A stretch of DNA of 41,855 nucleotides from an uncultured Ruminococcus sp. (GCA_902798755.1 CADBYC010000023.1:1-41855), one strand, 5' to 3'; shown: positions 1 through 7,755, counted from the first letter of the stretch. Notes: generated by a model not told the origin, from the letters alone. Numbers and translations are program-made.

Positions 1-17
1 GCCTTGATATAGCTCAT
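1..17 (-). CDS. 5' end of an unidentified gene running out of the window
   Basis: Only the start is present: an ATG at 17-15 on the minus strand, preceded after 5 nt by a perfect AGGAGG ribosome binding site (28-23). The first residues read M-S-Y-I-K. The product cannot be named from five residues. The gene has its own consensus promoter about 120 nt upstream and a structured leader containing a possible short peptide ORF, so its expression is probably regulated. It lies in the AT-rich stretch left of guaA and may belong to accessory DNA. Confidence 0.6.
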
Positions 18-50
18 TGTTGCCTCCTAAAAATTGAAATGCTTTAGGGT

Positions 51-98
51 AAGCAATGGCTATAAAATATTCAAACGATACCGAATAGCCAATGCTTA
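51..98 (-). promoter_or_regulatory. Leader hairpin upstream of the left-edge gene
   Basis: Two 14-nt arms, 51-64 and 85-98, are complementary with a single mismatch and enclose a 20-nt loop. On the minus-strand transcript the 5' arm begins exactly at the stop codon of the possible leader peptide (98-96). No U-run follows, so it does not look like a simple terminator. This geometry resembles translational or transcriptional attenuation leaders, but that reading is inference. Confidence 0.5.
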
Positions 99-122
99 TA
101 CGGCAATAACATATCTTTTCAA
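96..122 (-). CDS. Possible 8-residue leader peptide
   Basis: A TTG start (122-120) sits 8 nt downstream of a perfect AGGAGG (136-131), itself only a few nucleotides after the predicted transcription start. The reading frame encodes M-K-R-Y-V-I-A-V and stops at 98-96, the first bases of the leader hairpin. The strong ribosome binding site in front of such a short frame is the main evidence. It could also be coincidence or a standby site. Confidence 0.35.
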   Translation of the reverse strand: MKRYVIAV

Positions 123-145
123 AACGAAGCCCTCCTGTCTGTCGT

Positions 146-174
146 ATTATAGCGTATTCTTTGTATTTTGTCAA
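146..174 (-). promoter_or_regulatory. Sigma-A promoter of the left-edge gene
   Basis: On the minus strand there is a perfect TTGACA (174-169), a 17-bp spacer and a perfect TATAAT (151-146). Predicted transcription starts near 139, giving a roughly 120-nt leader before the ATG at 17. Confidence 0.85.
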
Positions 175-181
175 TTTCAAG

Positions 182-220
182 AAAAAGCCGCCAAGCAGGA
201 GATTATCCTACTTAGCGGCT
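182..220 (-). terminator. Terminator of the XRE operon (copy 1 of a duplicated terminator)
   Basis: A hairpin with arms 186-200 and 206-220 (one mismatch) is followed on the minus strand by a U-run (186-182). It lies 25 nt past the stop codon of the XRE gene. Almost the same sequence recurs at 1072-1110 behind guaA. Confidence 0.85.
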
Positions 221-244
221 GTGATACTATTCCAAATTAGAATT

Positions 245-442
245 TTATTCCGATTCCCAGAATAAATCGTCCAAGGTTTTTCCGAGTGTACGGCAAATAG
301 CGATACATAGCCTGATTGTTGGGTTATAATCCCCTTTTTCAATTGCGTTGATCGTTTGTCGGCTGACGCCTACTTTTTCGGCAAGCTGCTGCTGAGAAAG
401 GTCAAGCGCGGCACGGGCGCTTTTCAGTTTCAGATTTTTCAT
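245..442 (-). CDS. XRE-family helix-turn-helix transcriptional regulator
   Basis: A 65-residue protein that is essentially one HTH_3 domain: LSQQQLAEKVGVSRQT at about residues 14-29 is the helix-turn-helix and NAIEKGDYNPT follows in the usual place. The C-terminus L-F-W-E-S-E is typical of this short regulator group, which normally pairs with a small membrane protein. Its ATG directly follows the stop codon of the upstream membrane gene, so the two are translationally coupled. It probably represses its own operon; an inverted repeat overlapping the operon promoter (994-1021) is a candidate operator. The DNA is more AT-rich than the genes to the right. Confidence 0.9.
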   Translation of the reverse strand: MKNLKLKSARAALDLSQQQLAEKVGVSRQTINAIEKGDYNPTIRLCIAICRTLGKTLDDLFWESE

Positions 443-958
443 TTAATTCTCCGCTCCGCGTTTTTCCATAATCAACTTAACGGCAGAAATGACGCACAAA
501 GCGATAAAGCAAACAGATAAAACTAAATACAAAACAAGCGTTGTCAGCTCACCTTTTTGCCAAAGCACTTCTCCCCTGCTCAATCTCAACATCAAATGAA
601 TCAAATACAGTATTCCAAATCCAAAAAAGAATAAAACGGAATACGTATTTCGTTTTGGCGAATCGGAAAAATAGGCGTCCTTTATCACACACAGGGCGCA
701 AAAAAGCACGGACGATAAGATGACTCCGAGAAACATTTGTACAGCGGCATCCGCCCATTTTACATTTAAAATCTGCATCAAACCACAGACTGAACAATAA
801 ATCAGCAAAAAGAAAAACGAGACCTTATATGCGGCGTTTCTCGCCAAAAGCTGCCGCTCATCATATTGGTTTTTCTTGTTTCTAAACAGACGAACTATTA
901 CGACAAATAAAACTACAACAACACAAATGATAATCGGAAAGAGAACATTGTCAAACAT
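443..958 (-). CDS. Small integral membrane protein with a YDERQ motif, partner of the XRE regulator
   Basis: A 171-residue protein with about five hydrophobic segments (roughly residues 7-25, 45-62, 70-92, 103-122 and 140-160). A cytoplasmic Y-D-E-R-Q motif follows the first segment, as in DUF2178/DUF3796-like proteins that sit next to small XRE regulators in Firmicutes. I chose the ATG at 958 over an in-frame GTG at 967 because AAAGGAG lies 8 nt upstream of the ATG. Function is unknown; in similar pairs the membrane protein is suspected of sensing or being controlled by the regulator. First gene of a two-gene operon. Confidence 0.75.
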   Translation of the reverse strand: MFDNVLFPIIICVVVVLFVVIVRLFRNKKNQYDERQLLARNAAYKVSFFFLLIYCSVCGLMQILNVKWADAAVQMFLGVILSSVLFCALCVIKDAYFSDSPKRNTYSVLFFFGFGILYLIHLMLRLSRGEVLWQKGELTTLVLYLVLSVCFIALCVISAVKLIMEKRGAEN

Positions 959-993
959 ATAGAACACTCCTTTTAGATATCTTGTTTTTCAAG

Positions 994-1025
994 CATATTG
1001 TATCATATCATTTTCAATATGTCAA
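994..1025 (-). promoter_or_regulatory. Promoter and candidate operator of the membrane protein/XRE operon
   Basis: Minus strand: TTGACA (1025-1020), 17-bp spacer, TACAAT (1002-997). A 7-bp inverted repeat, CATATTG at 994-1000 and CAATATG at 1015-1021, overlaps both hexamers, which is where an autorepressing XRE protein would be expected to bind. Confidence 0.8.
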
Positions 1026-1071
1026 GTATGTTTTACATTTAGTCGCAGATATTTTTACTTGCAGAATCCAC

Positions 1072-1110
1072 AAAAAGCCGCCAAGCAGGAGGTTATCCTA
1101 CTTGGCGGCT
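1072..1110 (-). terminator. guaA terminator (copy 2 of a duplicated terminator)
   Basis: A perfect stem with arms 1076-1090 and 1096-1110 is followed on the minus strand by a U-run (1076-1072), 27 nt after the guaA stop. The first 44 nt match 182-225 with two differences, and the similarity continues weakly up to each stop codon. Confidence 0.9.
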
Positions 1111-1136
1111 GTGATTTATAATTCTAAATTAGAAAT

Positions 1137-2669
1137 TTACTCCCACTCCACGGTGCCGGGAGGCTTGGAGGTGATATCGTAGACGACGCGGTTGACGCGA
1201 TCGACTTCGTTGATGATACGGTTCGATACTCTGCCGAGGATATCGTAGGGGATCTTTGCCCAGTCGGCGGTCATGAAGTCGTCGGTGGTGACGGCGCGGA
1301 TCGCGACCAGCTCGCTGTAGGTGCGCTCGTCGCCCATGACGCCGACGGTCTTGACGCCGGGCAGGACGGCGAAGAACTGGCTCATCTCGCCTGAGTAGCC
1401 GCATTTGTCCATCTCGTCGCGGAGGATCGCGTCGGCTTCCTGTAAGATATGCACGCGCTCGGCGGTGACTTCGCCGATCACGCGAACGCCGAGTCCGGGA
1501 CCCGGGAAGGGCTGGCGCCATACAAGGTCGTGGGGAAGTCCGAGCTTTTCGCCGACGGCGCGGACCTCGTCCTTGAACAGATCCTTGAGGGGCTCGATCA
1601 CGCCCTCAAACTCAATATCCTTCGGGATACCTACCTGATTGTGGTGGGTCTTGATCTTGGACGCGTCGCCCTTGCCGCTTTCGATACGGTCGGGGTAGAT
1701 GGTGCCCTGCGCAAAGAAGCCGCTGCCGTAGCTCTCGCGGATCTTGTTCCAGAACACGTTATAAAATTCAGTGCCGATGACGGTGCGCTTGTCCTCGGGA
1801 TCGGTCAGGCCCTTGAGCTTTGATAAGAATTCGTCCTGACAGTTGATGCGGACAAAGTTCATGTCAAATAATTTGGTGAAGGTATTTTCGACAAAGTCGC
1901 CCTCGTCCTTGCGCATGAGTCCCTGATCGACGAATACGCAGGTGAGCTGTTTGCCGACGGCTTTACTGAGCAGCGCGGCGGCTACGGAGCTGTCGACGCC
2001 GCCTGAGAGTCCGAGCACGACGCCTTTGTCGCCGATGGTGTCGCGCAGTTCATTGACGGTGTCCTCGATGAAGCTGTCCATCTGCCAGTCGCCTTTGCAG
2101 CCGCAGATTTGGTAAAGGAAGTTGTGCAGCATTTGCTTGCCGTATTCGGTGTGGGTGACCTCGGGATGGAACTGCACGCCGTATAGCCTGCGGCTTTCGT
2201 CGCACATAGCGGCGGTGGGGCATTTGTCGGTGATGGCGATGGTAGTGAAGCCCTTGGGCGGATGGGGGATGTAGTCGTGGTGACTCATCCAACAAACGCT
2301 CTTAGAGGGAACGTCGGTGAAAAGGACGTTCTCGCGCGCGTAGACCTCGATCTTGCCGTATTCACTGCTGTCCTCGGCGCCCTCTACCAAGCCGCCCGCC
2401 ATGTATGCCATCAGCTGACAGCCGTAGCAGATACCGAGGATCGGGATACCCGCGTCAAGGACGGCAGGATCGAAGTGAGGGGACTCGGGATCGGACACGC
2501 TGTTCGGTCCGCCTGTGAAGATGATGCCGCTGTAGCCTTCTGCCTTGATCTGATCGACGGTGATCTTATTGTAGGGCTTGATCTCGGCGTAGATATTTTG
2601 CTCACGTACACGGCGGGCAATGAGCTGGTTGTACTGACCGCCGAAATCCAAAACTAAGATTTTTTGCAT
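1137..2669 (-). CDS. guaA: GMP synthase (glutamine-hydrolysing)
   Basis: Converts XMP to GMP using glutamine and ATP, the last step of the guanine branch. 510 residues. The N-terminal class I amidotransferase domain has the nucleophile Cys81 in G-I-C-Y-G and the His168/Glu170 pair in F-H-P-E. The ATP-pyrophosphatase domain has the P-loop SGGVDSS at 222-228. The C-terminal dimerisation domain ends in the conserved V-E-W-E. I used the ATG at 2669 (AGGAAG 8 nt upstream) instead of the GTG three codons earlier. It lies downstream of purA and purB on the same strand. In other bacteria the 3' end of guaA is a known integration site for genomic islands; here AT-rich accessory-looking DNA begins right after the stop. 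Confidence 0.97.
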   Translation of the reverse strand: MQKILVLDFGGQYNQLIARRVREQNIYAEIKPYNKITVDQIKAEGYSGIIFTGGPNSVSDPESPHFDPAVLDAGIPILGICYGCQLMAYMAGGLVEGAEDSSEYGKIEVYARENVLFTDVPSKSVCWMSHHDYIPHPPKGFTTIAITDKCPTAAMCDESRRLYGVQFHPEVTHTEYGKQMLHNFLYQICGCKGDWQMDSFIEDTVNELRDTIGDKGVVLGLSGGVDSSVAAALLSKAVGKQLTCVFVDQGLMRKDEGDFVENTFTKLFDMNFVRINCQDEFLSKLKGLTDPEDKRTVIGTEFYNVFWNKIRESYGSGFFAQGTIYPDRIESGKGDASKIKTHHNQVGIPKDIEFEGVIEPLKDLFKDEVRAVGEKLGLPHDLVWRQPFPGPGLGVRVIGEVTAERVHILQEADAILRDEMDKCGYSGEMSQFFAVLPGVKTVGVMGDERTYSELVAIRAVTTDDFMTADWAKIPYDILGRVSNRIINEVDRVNRVVYDITSKPPGTVEWE

Positions 2670-2698
2670 ATCATACACTTCCTGTCTGAAATAACAAT

Positions 2699-2801
2699 GT
2701 CATTGCGAAGAGGGCAACGCCCGATGTGGGAATCCTTTTGGCAGAGAAGCCTTACTCCTCTTTGTGGGATTGCCACGGCTCTGTCAGAGCCTCGCAATGA
2801 C
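2699..2801. repeat. GTCATTGCGA-type palindromic repeat (REP/MITE-like)
   Basis: A 103-bp element starting GTCATTGCGA and ending TCGCAATGAC, so its ends are perfect 10-bp inverted repeats. It contains the internal block CTCCTCTTTGTGGGATTGCC. The same ends and internal block occur at 23831-23951 and in part at 7808-8005. It occupies most of the spacer between purB and guaA and would form a large hairpin in the transcript. Confidence 0.8.
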
Positions 2802-2811
2802 ACTGAATAAA

Positions 2812-4227
2812 TTAAATGTTGATTTCCGCGTTTTCGCGGTTGATGCCGTCGAGCAGAGGACGGGTCTTGTCGACGATCGCCTGTACCTGAGCGGGACATC
2901 TGCCGATATAGGCGGAGGGATCGAGGACGTCGGTCATCTCCGCTTCTGTCAGCGGGAAGTTTTCGTCTGCCGCCAGCATAGAGAGCAGATTGCAGGGTTC
3001 GCCCTTGTCCATCGCGGCGATCGCCTGCATGGAGCAGGTGCGGATGATCTCGTGAAGCTCCTGACGGTTGCCGCCGCGCTTGACGCCCTCCATCATGAGG
3101 TTCTCGGTCGCGATAAAGGGCAGATAGGTCATGACGGTCTTGTTGATGACGTCGGTGTTGACGTAGATATCCGCGGTGACGCGCTGTAAAATGCGCAGAA
3201 CGGCGTCGGCGCAGAGGAAGCCCTCGGGGATAGAGATACGGCGGTTGGCGGAATCGTCAAGGGTGCGCTCCATCCACTGTACGGAGATGGTCATGGGCGC
3301 GTTGAGAGCGTCTGCCATCAGGTAGCGGGATAAAGAGCAGATACGCTCGCACATCATCGGGTTGCGCTTGTAGGGCATAGCGGAGGAGCCGACCTGCGTC
3401 TTGGCGAACGGCTCAAAGAGCTGGCGGTCGTGCTGTAACAGGCGCATGTCGGTCGCGAGCTTGTGCGCAGACTGCGCGATCGAGGACAGAGCGTTGAGGA
3501 TACGGGAATCCACCTTGCGGGGATAGGTCTGACCCTGTACGTCGAAGATCTCATCAAAGTCAAAGGCGGAGGCGATCTTTTTGTTCAGAGCGTTGATTTT
3601 CTCGCCGTCGCCCTCGAACAGCTCGACAAAGCTCGCTTCACTGCCTGTCGTGCCGCGGCAGCCGAGGAACTTGACGTTTTTGATAGCGAAGTCGATCTCG
3701 TCAAGGTCGGAAACGAAGTCCTGCAGCCATAACGACGCGCGCTTGCCGACGGTGACGAGCTGTGCGGGCTGGTAGTGGGTGTAGCCGAGGGTGGGCATAT
3801 CCTTGTACTTCTCGCAGAAATCGCAGAGGTTCGCGATGACCTTCAGCAGTTCCTTGCGAATATACAATAACGCGTCGCGGTAGAGCACGAGATCGGCGTT
3901 GTCGGTGACATAGCAGGAGGTCGCGCCCAGGTGGATAATGCCCGCGGCGGAGGGTGCTACCTTGCCGAAAGCGTGGATATGCGCCATGACGTCATGGCGG
4001 AATTCTTTCTCTTTCTCAGCAGCATAGTCAAAATCAACGTCAGAGATATGCGCTTCGAGGTCTGCGACCTGCTCAGGGGTGATGGGCAGACCGAGCTCAG
4101 ACTCCGCTCTTGCGAGCTCGACCCAGAGCCTGCGCCATGTTTCGATACGGGTCTGGGCGGAGAAGAGGGACGTCATATACTGCGACGCGTAGCGCGCCGA
4201 GAACGGGGATTCGTAATTATTTGTCAT
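2812..4227 (-). CDS. purB: Adenylosuccinate lyase
   Basis: Cleaves adenylosuccinate to AMP and fumarate, and SAICAR to AICAR, in purine synthesis. 471 residues. The fumarase/ASL superfamily signature SSAMPYKRNPM is at 281-291, with the flexible catalytic loop, and the conserved T-H-Y-Q-P-A is near residue 150. The ATG at 4227 has AAGGAG 8 nt upstream; the frame stays open for 29 more codons upstream but that stretch has no ribosome binding site and no family similarity. It lies between purA and guaA, all on the minus strand, so the cluster covers the IMP-to-AMP branch plus XMP-to-GMP. Confidence 0.97.
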   Translation of the reverse strand: MTNNYESPFSARYASQYMTSLFSAQTRIETWRRLWVELARAESELGLPITPEQVADLEAHISDVDFDYAAEKEKEFRHDVMAHIHAFGKVAPSAAGIIHLGATSCYVTDNADLVLYRDALLYIRKELLKVIANLCDFCEKYKDMPTLGYTHYQPAQLVTVGKRASLWLQDFVSDLDEIDFAIKNVKFLGCRGTTGSEASFVELFEGDGEKINALNKKIASAFDFDEIFDVQGQTYPRKVDSRILNALSSIAQSAHKLATDMRLLQHDRQLFEPFAKTQVGSSAMPYKRNPMMCERICSLSRYLMADALNAPMTISVQWMERTLDDSANRRISIPEGFLCADAVLRILQRVTADIYVNTDVINKTVMTYLPFIATENLMMEGVKRGGNRQELHEIIRTCSMQAIAAMDKGEPCNLLSMLAADENFPLTEAEMTDVLDPSAYIGRCPAQVQAIVDKTRPLLDGINRENAEINI

Positions 4228-4320
4228 TGTTATGCTCCTTTCAGCCTCTTTTTTAAGAGAGGCAGCACGAAGTGTCGAGAGATCGCTATAAAAGCGGTGA
4301 ATCGCGTTTAGCAACTCCCG

Positions 4321-4355
4321 GTCACCTTTCGGTGACAGCCCCCTTAGGAAAGGGG
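4321..4355 (-). terminator. Double hairpin in the purA-purB spacer
   Basis: Two adjacent stems, GTCACC/GGTGAC (4321-4326, 4331-4336) and CCCCTT/AAGGGG (4340-4345, 4350-4355), lie just past the purA stop. There is no U-run on either strand, so it may be an RNA-stabilising or repeat-derived structure instead of a true terminator. Confidence 0.45.
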
Positions 4356-4362
4356 CCTTGTT

Positions 4363-5634
4363 TCAGCGAATGATGATGCTGTCGCGCTCGGGACCGACAG
4401 AAACGTACTTGATGAAGCAGCCGATCTGCTTCTCGATGTAGAGGACATAGTCCTGCGCTTCTTTGGGCAGATCCTCAAAGCGGCGGATCTTGCTGATATC
4501 CGTACCCCAGCCGGGGAGATATTCTGTATAGGGTTCGGCTTTGCTGAGCAAGGACGGGAAGGGGAATTTATCGGTCTTGCTGCCGTTTACGATATACTTA
4601 GTGCAGACGGGGATCTTGTCCATGTAGCTCAAAACGTCCATCTTGGTCAGGGCGATGGCGGTCGCACCCTGTACCTTGACGCCGTAGCGGGTCGCGACGA
4701 CGTCAAAGGAGCCGACGCGGCGGGGTCTGCCCGTCTTAGCGCCGTATTCGCCGCCCGCTTCACGGAGACGATCGGCTTCCTCACCGAACCATTCAGAGGT
4801 GAAGGGACCTTCGCCGACGCAGGTGGAGTACGCTTTGACGACGCCGATGATCTCGTCGAGCTTCATCGCGGGAGCTCCCGCGCCGATGGGCGCGTAGGCG
4901 GCGATGGTGGAGGACGAGGTGGTGTAGGGGTGGATACCGTAGTCGATATCCCTCAAAGAGCCTAACTGGGCTTCGAACATGATGTTCTTGTCCTGCTCCT
5001 TGCAGTTATCATAAAAATCGTCGAGGTCGCCGATGAAGGGCATGAGCGGAACGCAGCAGGAGTTGTACCACTCTTTGAGCTGATCACGGGTGGTGGGAGC
5101 GGCTGAGTAGACCTTTTCGAGGGTCAGGTTCTTCCACTCCATGATACCGTCGAGGTGCTCAAAGAATGCCTTCTCGTCAAAGAGCTCGCCCGCAAGCACG
5201 GTCTTTTTCTGGTATTTGTCGGAGTAGAACGGCGCGATACCCTGCTTGGTGGAGCCGTACTTTTTGTCGGCAAGGCGCTGTTCCTCAAGGCAGTCGAGCT
5301 CCTTGTGCCACGGCAGCAGGAGCGACGCGCGGGAGCTGATCTTCAGGTTGTCGGGGGTGACGGACACGCCCTTGTCACGGACATAGCGGATCTCTTTGAT
5401 AAGACTCTCGGGATCCACGGCGACGCCGTTGCCGATGACGGACACGACGCCCTGTCGGAAAATGCCCGAGGGGAGCAGATGCAGGGCAAATTTGCCGAAT
5501 TCATTGATGACGGTATGGCCCGCGTTGCCGCCGCCCTGATAGCGCACGACAACGTCGTAATCGGAGCTGATCAGGTCGACCATGCGGCCCTTGCCTTCAT
5601 CGCCCCAGTTGATGCCGACGATTGCACAATTCAT
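4363..5634 (-). CDS. purA: Adenylosuccinate synthetase
   Basis: GTP-dependent ligation of IMP and aspartate to adenylosuccinate, the committed step to AMP. 423 residues, normal for the family. The GTP/IMP-binding loop GDEGKG is at 11-16 with the catalytic Asp, and G-N-A-G-H-T-V with the catalytic His is near 36-42. The ATG at 5634 is preceded by GGGAGG. First gene of purA-purB-guaA; an extended -10 promoter lies about 65 nt upstream. I saw no purine riboswitch in the leader, only a small hairpin near 5657-5675. Confidence 0.97.
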   Translation of the reverse strand: MNCAIVGINWGDEGKGRMVDLISSDYDVVVRYQGGGNAGHTVINEFGKFALHLLPSGIFRQGVVSVIGNGVAVDPESLIKEIRYVRDKGVSVTPDNLKISSRASLLLPWHKELDCLEEQRLADKKYGSTKQGIAPFYSDKYQKKTVLAGELFDEKAFFEHLDGIMEWKNLTLEKVYSAAPTTRDQLKEWYNSCCVPLMPFIGDLDDFYDNCKEQDKNIMFEAQLGSLRDIDYGIHPYTTSSSTIAAYAPIGAGAPAMKLDEIIGVVKAYSTCVGEGPFTSEWFGEEADRLREAGGEYGAKTGRPRRVGSFDVVATRYGVKVQGATAIALTKMDVLSYMDKIPVCTKYIVNGSKTDKFPFPSLLSKAEPYTEYLPGWGTDISKIRRFEDLPKEAQDYVLYIEKQIGCFIKYVSVGPERDSIIIR

Positions 5635-5694
5635 AATTACCTCCCAATATTTAAGTTTCTTTCCTTTTGAAAGAAAACTGTTTTACCATGGAAA

Positions 5695-5703
5695 ATTATA
5701 GCA
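5695..5703 (-). promoter_or_regulatory. Extended -10 promoter of purA
   Basis: Minus strand TATAAT at 5700-5695 is preceded by TG plus one base, an extended -10. No good -35 hexamer is found at 17 bp. Confidence 0.55.
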
Positions 5704-5827
5704 CACCCGCCGTCAAAAAAACAGAGTGCAAAAAGAAAAATGGCTTAATTTCGGCTTATTCACATAAGAATAGGGGAACGGAATAAAAATTTATATCGAA
5801 ATTATTCTAAAATCTCATAAAAAACAG

Positions 5828-5856
5828 TTGTATTTTCAAAAGTTTTATGGCATAAT
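5828..5856 (+). promoter_or_regulatory. Promoter of the dockerin protein gene
   Basis: TTGTAT (5828-5833), 17-bp spacer, CATAAT (5851-5856) with a TGG extended -10. Confidence 0.6.
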
Positions 5857-5894
5857 GTAATCGCACCAATATACATTATTAGGAGGTAATTAAC

Positions 5895-7723
5895 TTGATC
5901 AAGAAATTTTTATCAGTGCTTCTGGCAGTGATGATGGTCGTATCCGTCATGGCAGTCGGCGTAGTCACTTCCAATGCGGCTACTACCGAGGGCTTCACTC
6001 CCGAATCCACCAAGTTCTATTTTGATGTAGAAGGCACCGGCTGGGATATGTCCACCACTAAGGACAAGATCGCTTTCTACATGGCAGGTGGCGACTTTGA
6101 CACCGAAGCGAACCCCACTGAGCCGATCGCATGGGGCGGTAAGAAGCTGGTCGGTACCGCAACTTCCGGCCAGACCGGTATCTTTGAGTTCGATCCGGCC
6201 GCTAAAGTAGGCTATAAGTTTACCCCGGGCGTTCAGTACAAGATCATCTTCGCACACGTCAACGGCGCTAACTGGAAGGAGCAGACCTGTTCTCTGTTCT
6301 TCACCACCGACTGCTTCGGTCACGTAGCGTATAGCGACGGTACCGAGATGGAGAACGACGTAGACTCCACCAAGAAGAGTAAGACCGTATACTGGAGAGA
6401 TATCGATCCCGAAGAGAACGGTCCCGTTCTGGCGATCACCTGGCGATCACCTCGATCGGTAACGTTGTCGGTTCCTGCGTAGAGCAGGGCAAGACCAAGC
6501 ATTCTCTGTTTGTCGAGTTCCTCTCCGAGGCAAAGACCGACTTCCAGAACAAGACTTGCTATGAGAACGCTCACAAGTATAAGTGTGAGATCGATCCTTC
6601 TTCCGCAGGCTACAAGTCTGAGCAGAAGCTGATCGACGATATCGGCGCAGGCTTAGGTCTGACCAAGGACGATATCAAGGCGGCGTTTGAGGAAGATGTG
6701 GTTACGTCTTATTTTGAGACCGCAGGCATTAGCTGCGCGTGGAGCTATGACGATTCTACCCTGCCCGCAGGCTCGTCCGCTCACACCCATACTCCCGGCG
6801 AGCCGGTACAGGAGAACGTAGTACCCGCTTCCTGCTCCCAGGAAGGCTCCTATGACGAGGTCGTATACTGCACCGAGTGTCAGGAAGAGATCTCTCGTGA
6901 GCAGAAGACCATCGACAAGCTCGCTCATACTCCCGGCGAGCCGGTACAGGAGAACGTAACGGTCACCCACGATAAGACTACCTACGATGAGGTTGTATAC
7001 TGCACCGAGTGTCAGGCAGAGATCAGCCGTACTCCCGTTGAGCTCCCGATCATCACCCATACCCTGACCTTTGTTCCCGAGGTTCCCGCTACCGAGCAGG
7101 CTGACGGTACCAAGGCGCACTACACCTGCTCCGGCTGTGATAAGCTCTTCTCTGACGCTGCCGGTACCGTAGAAGTCACCGCGGCTGATTTGGTTATCCA
7201 GAAGCTGGTACATATTCACACTCCCGGCGAGGCAGTTCGTGAGAACGAAGTACCCGCTTCCTGCACCGTGGACGGCTCCTATGACGAGGTCGTATACTGC
7301 ACTGCGTGTCAGGAAGAGATCTCCCGCGAGACCAAGACCATCAAGGCTCCCGGTCACGAGCTCTCTCTTGTTGCAGAGGTACCCGCTACCGCTACCAAGG
7401 ACGGCGTTAAGTCTCACTACGCTTGCGCTAATTGCGAAAAGCTCTTTGCGGACGCAGAGGGTACACAGGAGGTCACTCTCGAGTCTCTCGTGATCCCCGC
7501 TGAGTTTGTTCGCGGCGACGTTAACAAGGACGGCGTATTTGATTCGACTGACGTTACCGTTCTCCAGCGCGTACTGGTTGAATATGAAGTTCCCAGCTAT
7601 AACGCGGTTGCCGCTGACGTTGACCTCGACGGCGAAGTCGACGCGATCGACGTAACCCTGATGCAGCGCGTACTGGCTAACATGACCACTTGGGATGCTT
7701 GGGACGCTAAGCATTCGGCTTGA
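5895..7723 (+). pseudogene. Secreted dockerin protein, frameshifted by an 11-bp tandem duplication
   Basis: Reading starts at TTG 5895 (AGGAGG 8 nt upstream) with a signal peptide (about residues 1-28). The frame breaks at 6430-6451, where the 11-mer TGGCGATCACC is present twice, and stops at 6482. Removing one copy gives a continuous 605-residue protein ending at 7723. The restored protein has an N-terminal extracellular domain (about 30-270), then repeats with paired C-x-x-C motifs and recurring H-T-P-G-E segments (about 295-530). It ends in a type I dockerin (537-605) with two Ca-binding loops, GDVNKDGVFDSTD and ADVDLDGEVDAID. Dockerins bind cohesins, so the intact protein would join a cellulosome-like complex. 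The break may be a real mutation, reversible slippage or an assembly error. Downstream of the shift the frame has no further stops, so the event is recent. Confidence 0.85.
6430..6451 (+). repeat. 11-bp tandem duplication causing the frameshift
   Basis: Two perfect adjacent copies of TGGCGATCACC (6430-6440 and 6441-6451). The net +11 nt shifts the reading frame of the dockerin protein gene. Confidence 0.95.
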
Positions 7724-7755
7724 TCATTCACGATCTATCTTAACTGAATAGCACA

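Noticed and set aside
34-240. 68-codon plus-strand open frame
   Set aside because: It runs antisense through the promoter, leader hairpin and terminator of minus-strand genes and has no ribosome binding site.
4228-4314. 29-codon N-terminal extension of purB
   Set aside because: No ribosome binding site, and the sequence does not resemble adenylosuccinate lyases; the ATG at 4227 has a good AAGGAG.
5635-5700. Purine riboswitch upstream of purA
   Set aside because: The leader is short with only a small AT-rich hairpin; none of the conserved purine aptamer loops can be seen.
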